A stretch of 64,000 bases of DNA from JBEBVQ01 sp964527735. GTDB taxonomy: Bacteria > Bacteroidota > Bacteroidia > Chitinophagales > Chitinophagaceae. The notes under the pieces were generated by a model. That model made no database searches. It had not been told where the DNA came from and worked only from the letters and a program-made list of their open reading frames with translations. A program made the translations under genes and the position numbers. Positions 1-8,595 of this stretch are shown here, piece by piece; within the stretch, counting starts at the first letter, position 1, and each line of letters begins with the position of its first letter. The DNA lies in assembly GCA_964527735.1 (NCBI GenBank), contig CAZGPG010000003.1, positions 186,001-250,000 on the forward strand, given 5' to 3'.

Positions 1-2
1 AC

Positions 3-3000
3 CTTGGGGTATTGCTGGGCCTGTATCAGAATGACATCCGCCTGAAACAACTGGCGGCCGCATTCCTATTGCCCGGTCAGAAGATACGCGTTAACCTCGA
101 TCATCTGAGAGGTGCATCTGTCAATTTTGTTGCGACAGCCGTATGGGAATTATCGGATTACAATCATGTATTCATTTTAACGGATAAGGAAGAAGCGGCC
201 TATTTCCATAATGATCTCGAGTACCTGACCAATGCGCTGGATATCTGTCTTTTCCCGGATTCCTTCAAAAGGACCGGTAACTTCAGCGAGCTGAACAGCA
301 GTCATATCATGCTGCGTACGGAAACACTGACTAAGTTTGGCAACAGCTCCGCTGCTGTAAACGGAAGTAAACAGGTACATAAAAAAGTGCTCGTTACTTA
401 TCCGGAAGCATTATTCGAAAAAGTGATCAACCCTGTGGCGCTCTCCGGTAATATGATCCATATCAGGGTGAGTGAAACGCTCAATGTGGATGCTTTGCTT
501 GAGCGGCTTACCAGCATCGGCTTCCGGCGCGAAGACTTTGTATATGAGCCGGGCCAGTTTGCCATGCGCGGCGGTATTCTCGATATCTATTCTTACGGAA
601 ATGAGCACCCTTACCGCATTGAGCTGTTCGGTAATGAAGTGGATAGTATCCGCATCTTTAACCCGGAGACGCAGTTGTCAGAGCGAAAGCTGCTGCAGGT
701 ATCCATTTTACCCAATATAGAAACGAATTTCGAGGCACAGGAGAAAATATCATTGCTTGATTATCTCCCGGAAAACACAGTAATATGGGCTAAGGATCTC
801 GACTTTACCATTGGCCGGCTGAGAAAGCTGGAAGATGAGCTCCCCGAAAAAATGGATGCAGGACAACCGGCTGTAGATTATGAAGAGGAATCGCTGGTAA
901 CATTCACCCGTGAAGACTTTGAATCTCCCGCCCAATGGCAGGAAAAATTAAAAGACCGCCATCTGATCGAATGGTATAACCATTCGCTTGAGCGGATCAC
1001 CGGTGATCCGGTTACGACAACATTGCAGTTCGCTACCGAAGAGCAGCCGGTGTTTAACCGGCAGTTCAATATGCTGATTGCCGATCTGAAGCAACGTGCT
1101 GCCCAACAGTACACTACCTGCATCTTTGCCGAAAATCCCCGGCAGCTGGAACGGCTGCGCACTATTTTTGAAGACCTTGATGCTACGGTTAACTTCATCC
1201 CGATCCCGGTGCCGGTCAGCAAGGGGTTTATTGATCACGAAAAAAAGATCGCCTGCTATACTGATCACCAGATATTCCAGCGATACCACAAGTACAAGGT
1301 CCGGCAGGCGTACAGCAAAGGTAAAGCGCTTACTATACGGGCCCTGCGGGAACTGCAGCCCGGAGATTACGTAACCCATATTGATCATGGTATCGGCCGC
1401 TACAGCGGGCTGCAGAAGATCGAGGTAAACGGGAATATGCAGGAGGCGGTGCGTATTATTTACCGGGATAATGATGTGCTGTATGTGAATATCAACTCAC
1501 TGCACAAGATCAGCAAGTATACCGGCAAAGACGGATCGCCCCCGCGGATCAGCAAGCTGGGCAGCGACACATGGGAGAAGCTCAAGAACAAGACCAAGAA
1601 GCAGGTAAAGGATATAGCTGCCGACCTGATAAAGCTGTACGCAAAGAGAAAGGCTTCCGAAGGCTTCGCGCACACGCCGGATACTTATCTGCAGGCAGAG
1701 CTGGAAGCTTCTTTTATATACGAAGATACGCCCGACCAGAGCAAGGCTACTGCCGATGTGAAGCGCGATATGGAAGCTCCCGCTCCGATGGACCGGCTGG
1801 TATGCGGTGACGTAGGATTCGGGAAAACCGAAGTAGCCGTACGTGCGGCATTCAAAACAGTGACAGACTCCAGGCAGGCTGCCATTCTGGTGCCAACCAC
1901 TATCCTCGCCTTCCAGCATTATCAGACATTTAAAGACCGGTTGCAGGATTTCCCCTGTACCGTGGATTATCTGAACCGGTTTAAGTCGGCAAAGGAAAAA
2001 AAGGATACACTCAAACGGCTCGAAGAAGGCAAGGTCGATATCATTATCGGGACACATGCCCTGCTGGGGAAAGACGTGAAATTCAAAGACCTGGGGTTGC
2101 TGGTTATAGACGAAGAGCAGAAGTTCGGTGTTGCGGCAAAAGAAAAGCTGCGTGAAATAAAAGCCAATGTGGATACGCTCACGCTGACGGCTACGCCGAT
2201 ACCGCGTACGCTGCAGTTTTCGCTGATGAATGCCCGGGACCTTTCGATCATTAATACCCCGCCGCCCAACCGTCAGCCGGTACATACTGAGATCCTTTTC
2301 TTTGATGAGTATACGATCCGCGATGCACTCTATTACGAAACCGGACGCGGCGGCCAGGTATATTTTGTCCATAACCGGGTACAGAGCCTGCCGGATATGG
2401 TCAGTAAATTAAAAACATTATGCCCCGATCTGGAGATCGCTATGGCGCACGGACAGCTTGAAGGGCACAAGCTCGAAGAAACACTGCTTGCGTTTATCGA
2501 ACGCAAATATGATGTGCTTTGCTGTACCAATATCGTGGAAAGCGGGGTGGATATCCCCAATGCCAATACGATCATCATCAACAATGCGCACCAGTTTGGC
2601 CTGAGCGATCTGCATCAGTTGCGCGGACGAGTGGGGCGCAGCAATAAAAAAGCTTTTTGTTACCTCCTGGCGCCGCCGTTGAGCACCTTGCCCAACGACA
2701 GCCGGAAACGCTTACAAACGCTGGAGCAGTTTAATGAGCTGGGCAGCGGCTTCCAGATTGCCATGCGCGACCTCGACATCCGCGGCGCCGGCAACCTGCT
2801 GGGTGGAGAGCAGAGCGGCTTTATAGCGGATATAGGCCTTGAGATGTACCAGAAAATACTGGCCGAAGCAATGCACGAGCTGAAAAGCAGTGATTTTAAA
2901 GATCTTTTTAAAGAAGAGCTGGAGCGAAAAAAAGATTTTGTTACAGACTGTACCATAGATACCGATCTGGAAATACTGATACCTGATAGCTATGTGGAAA

Positions 3001-3392
3001 ATATCACGGAACGGCTTTCTCTTTATACACAGCTCGACGATCTTGAATCAGACGCTGACCTGGAGCGATTTTCAAATGAGCTGCGCGACCGTTTCGGACC
3101 CTTGCCGCAACAGGTAATGGCATTGTTTGTAACGATCCGTTGCCGCCGGGTAGCAAGGGAACTGGGTTTTGAAAAGCTGATACTCAAAAACCGGCAGCTG
3201 CGTCTGTATTTCATCAGCGATCCCGAATCGCCGTATTTCGAGTCGGAAATATTCAGCCGTATTATGAGCCACATACAGACACAGGTCAATAACGCCCGGC
3301 TAAAGCAGGTTGGGAAGAATTTTATGCTGATAGTGGAAGGAATAGATGATATGGAACAAGTATACCGGTTTCTCGACAGAATAGAAAGATAG
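3..3392 (+). CDS. mfd: Transcription-repair coupling factor Mfd (5' end cut by window edge)
   Basis: Mfd is a cytoplasmic DNA translocase that removes RNA polymerase stalled at lesions and recruits UvrA. Seen from N to C: a UvrB-like module, the RNA-polymerase-interacting domain with GDYVTHIDHGIGRYSGL near residue 452, Walker A CGDVGFGKTEVA near 597, the Walker B box DEEQ near 697, motif VI QLRGRVGRS, and a C-terminal TRCF domain. The first in-frame initiator in the window is a TTG at 12, but the frame is open to base 3 and the preceding codons (LGV) continue into the LLGLYQND stretch. The family normally has a few more residues here, so the true start is probably just outside the window. About 1,130 residues are visible, which is full family length within a few codons. 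Confidence 0.96.
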   Translation, partial: LGVLLGLYQNDIRLKQLAAAFLLPGQKIRVNLDHLRGASVNFVATAVWELSDYNHVFILTDKEEAAYFHNDLEYLTNALDICLFPDSFKRTGNFSELNSSHIMLRTETLTKFGNSSAAVNGSKQVHKKVLVTYPEALFEKVINPVALSGNMIHIRVSETLNVDALLERLTSIGFRREDFVYEPGQFAMRGGILDIYSYGNEHPYRIELFGNEVDSIRIFNPETQLSERKLLQVSILPNIETNFEAQEKISLLDYLPENTVIWAKDLDFTIGRLRKLEDELPEKMDAGQPAVDYEEESLVTFTREDFESPAQWQEKLKDRHLIEWYNHSLERITGDPVTTTLQFATEEQPVFNRQFNMLIADLKQRAAQQYTTCIFAENPRQLERLRTIFEDLDATVNFIPIPVPVSKGFIDHEKKIACYTDHQIFQRYHKYKVRQAYSKGKALTIRALRELQPGDYVTHIDHGIGRYSGLQKIEVNGNMQEAVRIIYRDNDVLYVNINSLHKISKYTGKDGSPPRISKLGSDTWEKLKNKTKKQVKDIAADLIKLYAKRKASEGFAHTPDTYLQAELEASFIYEDTPDQSKATADVKRDMEAPAPMDRLVCGDVGFGKTEVAVRAAFKTVTDSRQAAILVPTTILAFQHYQTFKDRLQDFPCTVDYLNRFKSAKEKKDTLKRLEEGKVDIIIGTHALLGKDVKFKDLGLLVIDEEQKFGVAAKEKLREIKANVDTLTLTATPIPRTLQFSLMNARDLSIINTPPPNRQPVHTEILFFDEYTIRDALYYETGRGGQVYFVHNRVQSLPDMVSKLKTLCPDLEIAMAHGQLEGHKLEETLLAFIERKYDVLCCTNIVESGVDIPNANTIIINNAHQFGLSDLHQLRGRVGRSNKKAFCYLLAPPLSTLPNDSRKRLQTLEQFNELGSGFQIAMRDLDIRGAGNLLGGEQSGFIADIGLEMYQKILAEAMHELKSSDFKDLFKEELERKKDFVTDCTIDTDLEILIPDSYVENITERLSLYTQLDDLESDADLERFSNELRDRFGPLPQQVMALFVTIRCRRVARELGFEKLILKNRQLRLYFISDPESPYFESEIFSRIMSHIQTQVNNARLKQVGKNFMLIVEGIDDMEQVYRFLDRIER

Positions 3393-3466
3393 CATTATAG
3401 GATTTGTTATGTGCCGTATGGCGTATATTCGCTATTTTTATACCCGATAAAAAAATACGAATACTT

Positions 3467-4276
3467 ATGCCTGCCAATACATATGATTATGCAATCAGCG
3501 GTGGTATCGAAGGGAAAAGCAGGTTAAATATACTGGCTTCCATCCTGCATCCATATACGCAGACATTGCTGGAGCAAATGGGTGTACAGCCCGGCGCAGC
3601 TTTTCTCGACAGTGGCTGCGGCGGAGGCAATGTTGCGATCATGGCGGCAAAAATGGTGGGTAATGAGGGGAAAGTTACTGCCATTGACTTTGATCCGGAC
3701 ATCATCAGGCTGGCAGAAATAGACAGGGCGCAGGAAAATCTCGGCAATCTTTCCTTTCATGTAAAAAGTTCGTACGATATTGATTATAGCAATGTCTTTG
3801 ATTTTTCATACGCCCGTTTTCTGCTCTCGCATCTGAAAGATCCGCTGGCGGCGCTGCTGCGCATGAAAGAAGCAGTGAAACCGGGGGGTAAGATCATCGT
3901 GGAAGATGTACATTTCAGCGGTCATTTCTGTTACCCGCACCATGATTCATTCGCTCATTATCTGGAATTGTACACCGCAGTGGTGTCACAAAGAGGTGGT
4001 AATGCAGAGCTTGGTCCGGAGCTGCCCGGCTTGTTTCGGCAGGCTGGTATCGGGGAGGTGGGCTTTGATGTCATCCAACCCTGCTTCGACCATGGAGAAG
4101 GGAAATGGATGGGGTATATTACCATGGCGCGTATCCGTGATGCGGTTATCCAGGCGAAGCTTGCGGATACACAGGAGCTGGACAGGCTCCTGCAGCAGTT
4201 CGAGGAATTTACAAGTCGCCCCGATACTATCCTCAGCCTCCCCCGGATATTCCGTGTATGGGGCATAAAAGAATGA
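3467..4276 (+). CDS. Class I SAM-dependent methyltransferase
   Basis: This is a soluble Rossmann-fold methyltransferase of about 269 residues. The SAM-binding motif I is LDSGCGGGNVAIMA, followed by an acidic strand-2 end (AIDFDPDII) and a post-motif KPGGKIIVEDVHF. The substrate is not evident; this type is widespread in Bacteroidota and acts on small molecules or quinone-like substrates. An in-frame ATG at 3404 would add 21 residues (beginning MLCAVWRIF) that do not look like part of the fold, so the ATG at 3467 beginning MPANTYDYA is preferred. It starts 75 bp after mfd on the same strand and may be cotranscribed with it. It is followed by a MITE-like insertion. Confidence 0.8.
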   Translation: MPANTYDYAISGGIEGKSRLNILASILHPYTQTLLEQMGVQPGAAFLDSGCGGGNVAIMAAKMVGNEGKVTAIDFDPDIIRLAEIDRAQENLGNLSFHVKSSYDIDYSNVFDFSYARFLLSHLKDPLAALLRMKEAVKPGGKIIVEDVHFSGHFCYPHHDSFAHYLELYTAVVSQRGGNAELGPELPGLFRQAGIGEVGFDVIQPCFDHGEGKWMGYITMARIRDAVIQAKLADTQELDRLLQQFEEFTSRPDTILSLPRIFRVWGIKE

Positions 4277-4326
4277 TGATTGATAATTGAAAGTTGAAAA
4301 TGAGTATGTTTCCCATTTTCAACTCC

Positions 4327-4571
4327 TTTAACACGGGTGCATTTCAAATCTCCGCATCGTGAAAGGCATTATAACAATAAGAACCCCTCCCTCACTCCCT
4401 CCTCGAAGAGGGACGATCACATCCTGTCCCTGACAGAGGCGCCTGTATTACAACGATGTAATCGTCTCCCCTTGAGGGGAGAACGTGAGGGGTGTTTCTG
4501 TGGATAGCAAAGGAACGAGAATATTATATCACTAAAAAAAATGCGAAGATTTGAAATACACCCTTTAACAC
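4327..4571. mobile_element. MITE-like element with 23-bp terminal inverted repeats and 8-bp target-site duplication
   Basis: The 361-bp gap between the methyltransferase and gldF holds a non-coding element of 229 bp at 4335-4563. Its ends are imperfect inverted repeats of 23 bp (4335-4357, GGGTGCATTTCAAATC..., against the complement of 4541-4563), differing at two positions. The element is flanked on both sides by the identical octamer TTTAACAC (4327-4334 and 4564-4571), as expected for a target-site duplication. Inside is a second imperfect inverted repeat, 4381-4416 against 4461-4498 (CCCCTC... / ...GAGGGG arms ending in ACGAT / ATCGT). No transposase is encoded, so movement would need an enzyme acting in trans. 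Confidence 0.72.
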
Positions 4572-4601
4572 TTACGGTCAGTTAAAGCAGTCTTTATTTG
4601 T

Positions 4602-4609
4602 TAATTTTG
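4602..4609 (+). promoter_or_regulatory. -7 promoter box TAATTTTG for gldF
   Basis: TAATTTTG matches the Bacteroidota sigma-ABfr -7 consensus TAnnTTTG and lies 28 bp before the gldF ATG, giving a short leader of about 20 nt. No good -33 TTG was seen at the expected distance. The box is only 30 bp beyond the right end of the MITE-like element, so that insertion abuts the promoter. Confidence 0.5.
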
Positions 4610-4637
4610 TCCGCCCTGTATAAAATCCGGGCAAAAT

Positions 4638-5387
4638 ATGCGTAGCATCTTCGTTAAAGAGATCAATTCGTTTTTCAGCTCTGTTGTAGGTTATGTGGCG
4701 CTGCTGGTTTTTCTGGTAGCCTGCGGTCTTTTTCTCTGGATACTTCCCGATTCGGGGATCCTGGAATACGGCTATGCCACCCTTGACCGTTTTTTTGAAA
4801 TGGCCCCCTGGTTCCTGATGCTGCTGATACCGGCCATTACCATGCGCTCTTTTTCCGATGAGTTTAAGGGGGGTACGATAGAGTGGTTGTCTGCCAAGCC
4901 GCTCCGGGATACGGATATTATTCTCGGCAAGTATTTTGCCGCCCTGGTGCTTGTACTGTTTGCGCTGCTGCCTACGGTGATATATGTTTATACGATAGAC
5001 AATCTTTCCATGATCACCGGCAGCCTCGATAGCGGCGGTATTATCGGGTCCTATATCGGACTGATGTTCCTTGCGGCTACGTTTGCCGCCGTCGGGGTAT
5101 TCTGCTCTTCGCTTACGAGCAACCAGGTGGTGGGATTCCTGGTGGCATTGTTTGCCTGCTTTATATTGTACAGCGGTTTTGATTCATTCAGCAGAATGCC
5201 CGTCTTCTCGGGCGGAGCCGATTATTATCTTGGTATGATCGGCATGTCGTTTCATTATACATCCATCAGCCGGGGGGTAATTGATACCCGCGATGTGATC
5301 TACTTTTTATCCGTTATTATTTTATTCATAGCATTGACCAGAATATCCATCAACAGCCGGACCTGGGATACAGCAATACAGGATTAG
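4638..5387 (+). CDS. gldF: Gliding-motility ABC transporter permease GldF
   Basis: This is an integral membrane protein of 249 residues with about six hydrophobic segments. It begins MRSIFVKEINSFFSS and has the ABC-2-type permease features typical of GldF, such as ITMRSFSDEFKGGTIEWL after the second membrane segment. In Flavobacterium GldA, GldF and GldG form an ABC complex needed for gliding; in non-gliding relatives the genes persist with unclear roles. gldG follows at 5622. The ATPase gldA is not adjacent, so it must lie elsewhere if present. A TAATTTTG promoter box precedes it. Confidence 0.9.
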   Translation: MRSIFVKEINSFFSSVVGYVALLVFLVACGLFLWILPDSGILEYGYATLDRFFEMAPWFLMLLIPAITMRSFSDEFKGGTIEWLSAKPLRDTDIILGKYFAALVLVLFALLPTVIYVYTIDNLSMITGSLDSGGIIGSYIGLMFLAATFAAVGVFCSSLTSNQVVGFLVALFACFILYSGFDSFSRMPVFSGGADYYLGMIGMSFHYTSISRGVIDTRDVIYFLSVIILFIALTRISINSRTWDTAIQD

Positions 5388-5443
5388 TACCTGTTTCAAT
5401 ATTATGAATACCAGTAAAAAGATGCATCTGAAACAGAAAATAC

Positions 5444-5558
5444 AACATCCCCCTCTGTCCCCCTTCAATGGGGTACGACCACATGGTTCTGGGTATGAAA
5501 GTATAGTAAGCACAATGGTGCAATCGTCTCCCTTTGAAGGGAGATGGAGAGGGATGTT
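5444..5558. repeat. Imperfect palindrome related to the core of the MITE-like element
   Basis: The interval between gldF and gldG contains arms 5444-5479 (AACATCCCCCTCTGTCCC...) and 5523-5558 (the complementary end, ...GAGAGGGATGTT). The arms pair over about 36 bp with scattered mismatches. The arrangement, C-rich left arm ending in ACGA and right arm starting ATCGTCTCCC, repeats the internal palindrome of the element before gldF (4381-4498). The outer 23-bp ends and the target duplication of that element are absent here. Confidence 0.65.
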
Positions 5559-5621
5559 CGATCATCACATTGAACGCAATTATTACACAGCTTTGTAATT
5601 AAATTAAGCAATATCAAAGGT

Positions 5622-7358
5622 ATGGCAAAGACAGCCTCCCGGAAACGAAAACAACAACAACGACAGGCCATATTGCGGCTGCTGATACTGGTAGCGATAC
5701 TTGTCTGTTGTAATATACTCGCTGTCCGTTTTCATTATAAGCTCGACCTGACTGCTGAAAAGCGCTTTACCTTATCTCCTGTAACGAAAAAGATGCTGCA
5801 GGAAATGGATGACGTGGCAGTAGTAACCGTGTACCTGCAGGGAGAAGACTTCCCGGCCGGTCTGCAGCGGCTCCAGGATGCCACGCGGGAGCGGCTGCAA
5901 TCATTCCGGGATATCTCCGGCAACCGGGTAGTGTTCCGTTTTCTTGATCCTTTTGAAGGAAAGGATGAAAACGAGAAGATGGCCATGTACAAGCAGCTAA
6001 GTGATAAAGGGATATTGCCAGCGGGTATAAATGTCAATAAAGACGAAAAATATACACAGCAGATGATCTTCCCGTATGCGCTGGTGGCATATAGCGGCCG
6101 TGAGATGACCGTACGGCTGCTGGAGAACAGCTCCGGTGTGATCAATCCGGCTGTGATCAGTCATTCCGAATCCCAGTTGGAATATAAACTGGCGAATGCA
6201 ATTCATATGTTGTCCTTTCCCGACAAAGCGCGCATTGGATACCTGGTCGGACACGGTCAGCCGCTGGGGCCGGAAACCCATGATATGCTGACCACCCTCA
6301 CCCGGTACTATCATGTAGATACCATAGACATCAACGATACCTACTACATCCCTGCGCCGGTACGTACTCTGATCATCAACCGTCCCACACAACCGTTTGA
6401 TGATAAGGAGAAATTCAAGATCGATCAGTATGTCATGATGGGCGGCCGGGTGCTTTGGTGCCTTGATATGCTGCATACGCCGATGGATAGCCTGATGGGC
6501 TCGCAGCAGTTCCTGGCTATGAACTATGATCTGAACCTGGATGATATTCTGTTCCGGTATGGCGTCCGTGTCAATGCCAATCTGATCGAAGATATACAGT
6601 GCAATACAATTCCCGTTGTGAACAGCACAGCCAGCGAACGCGCCGATATAACGCTGCACAACTGGATATATTTCCCGGTGTTTACACCTTCGTCCCGCCA
6701 TCCAATAGTGAAAAATATGGATGCCGTCATGAGTGTTTTTGCCAACAGCATAGATACCATTGCTAATCCGGAGATCCGCAAGACCATATTGCTTGAGTCT
6801 TCCAAATACAGCAGGGTAACGCCATCTCCCGTGCGGGTAAACCTTTCCATGCTGCGTTATCAGCCCCGGCCGGAGCTTTTCAACAAGCCTTATCAGCCGG
6901 TAGCCGTTTTGCTGGAGGGGCAGTTCAGCTCCATATTCCGTAACCGGCTGCACCCTAACTTCATGCGTATTCTTCAGGATTCGCTCAAGCGGCCATTCAA
7001 ACAGCAGGCCGATACAGCAGGGCGTATGATCGTTATATCCGACGGGGATATGTTCCTCAATGATTTTGACCCCCGCAGAGGACCGTCGGAAATGGGTTAC
7101 TGGAAATTCGCCAGCCCACCGGCTATGTTTGCCAATAAAAATTTCTTCCTGAACTGTGTAGAATATCTGACCGATCCCTCAAGCCTCCTCGAAGCACGTT
7201 CCAGGGATACCCGCCTCCGTCTGCTGGATGCCGGAAGGGTGAAGCAGGAAAAGAATAAATGGGTCATCGTGAATGTGGGAACGCCGGTAGCATTGGTATT
7301 GGTCTTTGCTTCCGTATATCTGTTCTTCCGCAAGAGGAGGTATGAAGGCAAAATATAA
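5622..7358 (+). CDS. gldG: Gliding-motility ABC transporter auxiliary protein GldG
   Basis: This protein of 578 residues has one N-terminal membrane segment after a basic stretch (ASRKRKQQQRQAILRLL), a large periplasmic ABC_transp_aux/GldG domain (beginning LDLTAEKRFTLSPVTKKML, with VGHGQP at about 206-211), and a C-terminal membrane helix ending FFRKRRYEGKI. This is the family's usual layout and length. It partners GldF and GldA. The 234-bp gap from gldF contains the palindrome at 5444-5558; a polar effect on gldG is possible but not shown by sequence. Confidence 0.9.
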   Translation: MAKTASRKRKQQQRQAILRLLILVAILVCCNILAVRFHYKLDLTAEKRFTLSPVTKKMLQEMDDVAVVTVYLQGEDFPAGLQRLQDATRERLQSFRDISGNRVVFRFLDPFEGKDENEKMAMYKQLSDKGILPAGINVNKDEKYTQQMIFPYALVAYSGREMTVRLLENSSGVINPAVISHSESQLEYKLANAIHMLSFPDKARIGYLVGHGQPLGPETHDMLTTLTRYYHVDTIDINDTYYIPAPVRTLIINRPTQPFDDKEKFKIDQYVMMGGRVLWCLDMLHTPMDSLMGSQQFLAMNYDLNLDDILFRYGVRVNANLIEDIQCNTIPVVNSTASERADITLHNWIYFPVFTPSSRHPIVKNMDAVMSVFANSIDTIANPEIRKTILLESSKYSRVTPSPVRVNLSMLRYQPRPELFNKPYQPVAVLLEGQFSSIFRNRLHPNFMRILQDSLKRPFKQQADTAGRMIVISDGDMFLNDFDPRRGPSEMGYWKFASPPAMFANKNFFLNCVEYLTDPSSLLEARSRDTRLRLLDAGRVKQEKNKWVIVNVGTPVALVLVFASVYLFFRKRRYEGKI

Positions 7359-7432
7359 ACCTGTATACTGACCGGGATAATAAGGCGCCGGAGATAAAAG
7401 CCTTGTATCAGTTGTTTGAGACCGAATTATCT

Positions 7433-8488
7433 ATGAAGAAGACATTATTGTACCTGGGGCTGCTTGCCATATTGATCATATGCGTATGGTATATTGTATA
7501 CAGCAATAACGCCAATATTTTCGGACAGGATGAAGCCGGATTTACGGTGAAGGATACGGCGAATATCGGGAAGATTTTCCTGGCTAATACAAAAGGCAGC
7601 AGCGTACTATTGGAGCGCACGCCGGAAGGCTGGAATGTGAATAAGAACGATAAGGCCATGATCGCCCCGGTGAACACCCTGCTGCGTACGCTGTACAAGC
7701 AGGTTGCCGATGTGCCGGTGTCCGAGAAACAGCATAACATGGTTATTACCAATCTTGCGGGGAACAGTATTAAGGTGGAATTGTACGACCGGAAAGGAAA
7801 GCAGATGCGTGTGTTTTATGTAGGGGAAGAATCTTATAATATGTCCGGTACGTTTATGCTTATGGAAGGGGCCGAACGTCCGTACATTGTAAATGTGCCG
7901 GCGTTTGACGGCGTGCTCACTCCCCGTTATACACCGTATCTGAGAGACTGGCGTGATCGTACCGTATTCAATATCGCAGCAGAGGATATTGAGCAGATAT
8001 CCATTCAGTATATAGATCAGCCGATGCATTCTTTCGTTATGCGCCGGGTGGGCGATAGCATGATGGTCTTTATTGATTCTGCTCTGCAAGGCCTGGGAAC
8101 GCTGAACAGGAATCGTGTGGATGCATACCTCGGCTTCTTCTCAAATATCCATTGCGAAGGTTATACCAATGGCGATGCTTTTATGGACTCTTTATTGAGT
8201 GAGGTGCCCGAAAGATGCACCATTGACGTCACCGGTAAAGACGGATATACGCAGCATCTGACCGTATTCTGGCGTCCGCTTGATAAACGAAGCAAGAACC
8301 TTGACACGCCCATGCCGGGTCACCCCAATGAATATGATGCAGACCGGTTTTATGCAGTGCTCAATAATAACAAGGATACAGCCGTGATACAGCGGATGGT
8401 GTTTGATAAAATATTCAGAAGCGGTTTTGAGTTCTTCCAGGACACTCAGCCTGTAGAGGAACATGAGGTGCACGAGCACAGGCATTAG
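7433..8488 (+). CDS. DUF4340 domain protein linked to gldFG
   Basis: The protein of about 351 residues has an N-terminal membrane anchor (MKKTLLYLGLLAILIICVWYIV) and a periplasmic DUF4340-type domain of repeated beta-rich segments. DUF4340 proteins are commonly encoded directly after gldG-type genes in Bacteroidota and in other ABC-2 clusters. The function is unknown; a role with the GldFG complex is inference from position. A TTG at 7403 is in frame, but the ATG at 7433 starts a textbook signal anchor and is preferred. The C-terminus is rich in His and Glu (EEHEVHEHRH), a possible metal-binding tail. Confidence 0.75.
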   Translation: MKKTLLYLGLLAILIICVWYIVYSNNANIFGQDEAGFTVKDTANIGKIFLANTKGSSVLLERTPEGWNVNKNDKAMIAPVNTLLRTLYKQVADVPVSEKQHNMVITNLAGNSIKVELYDRKGKQMRVFYVGEESYNMSGTFMLMEGAERPYIVNVPAFDGVLTPRYTPYLRDWRDRTVFNIAAEDIEQISIQYIDQPMHSFVMRRVGDSMMVFIDSALQGLGTLNRNRVDAYLGFFSNIHCEGYTNGDAFMDSLLSEVPERCTIDVTGKDGYTQHLTVFWRPLDKRSKNLDTPMPGHPNEYDADRFYAVLNNNKDTAVIQRMVFDKIFRSGFEFFQDTQPVEEHEVHEHRH

Positions 8489-8490
8489 TT

Positions 8491-8590
8491 TAATTTGAAA
8501 ATTTGAGAATTTGAAAATGAGGCAATGGGCTGTATCTATTACAATAACATGGACATTTTCAAATTTTCAAATTTCCGAATTCTCAAATTA
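8491..8590. repeat. AT-rich intergenic inverted repeat (AATTTGAAAATTTG family)
   Basis: Left arm 8491-8519 and right arm 8554-8590 are imperfect complements built from iterations of AATTTGAAAATTTGA. They fill the space between the DUF4340 stop and the murF-alr start and reach within 6 bp of the latter. The transcript would form a long hairpin, which may end the upstream message or process the joint one. Confidence 0.6.
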
Positions 8591-8595
8591 ACTTG

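Noticed and set aside
4277..4637. A small RNA or tRNA in the gap before gldF
   Set aside because: The structure present is explained by the terminal and inner inverted repeats with a target duplication; no cloverleaf or known RNA family was recognised.
5997..6953. A 318-codon open frame antisense to gldG
   Set aside because: The plus-strand GldG reading is convincing along its length; the antisense product has no family features.
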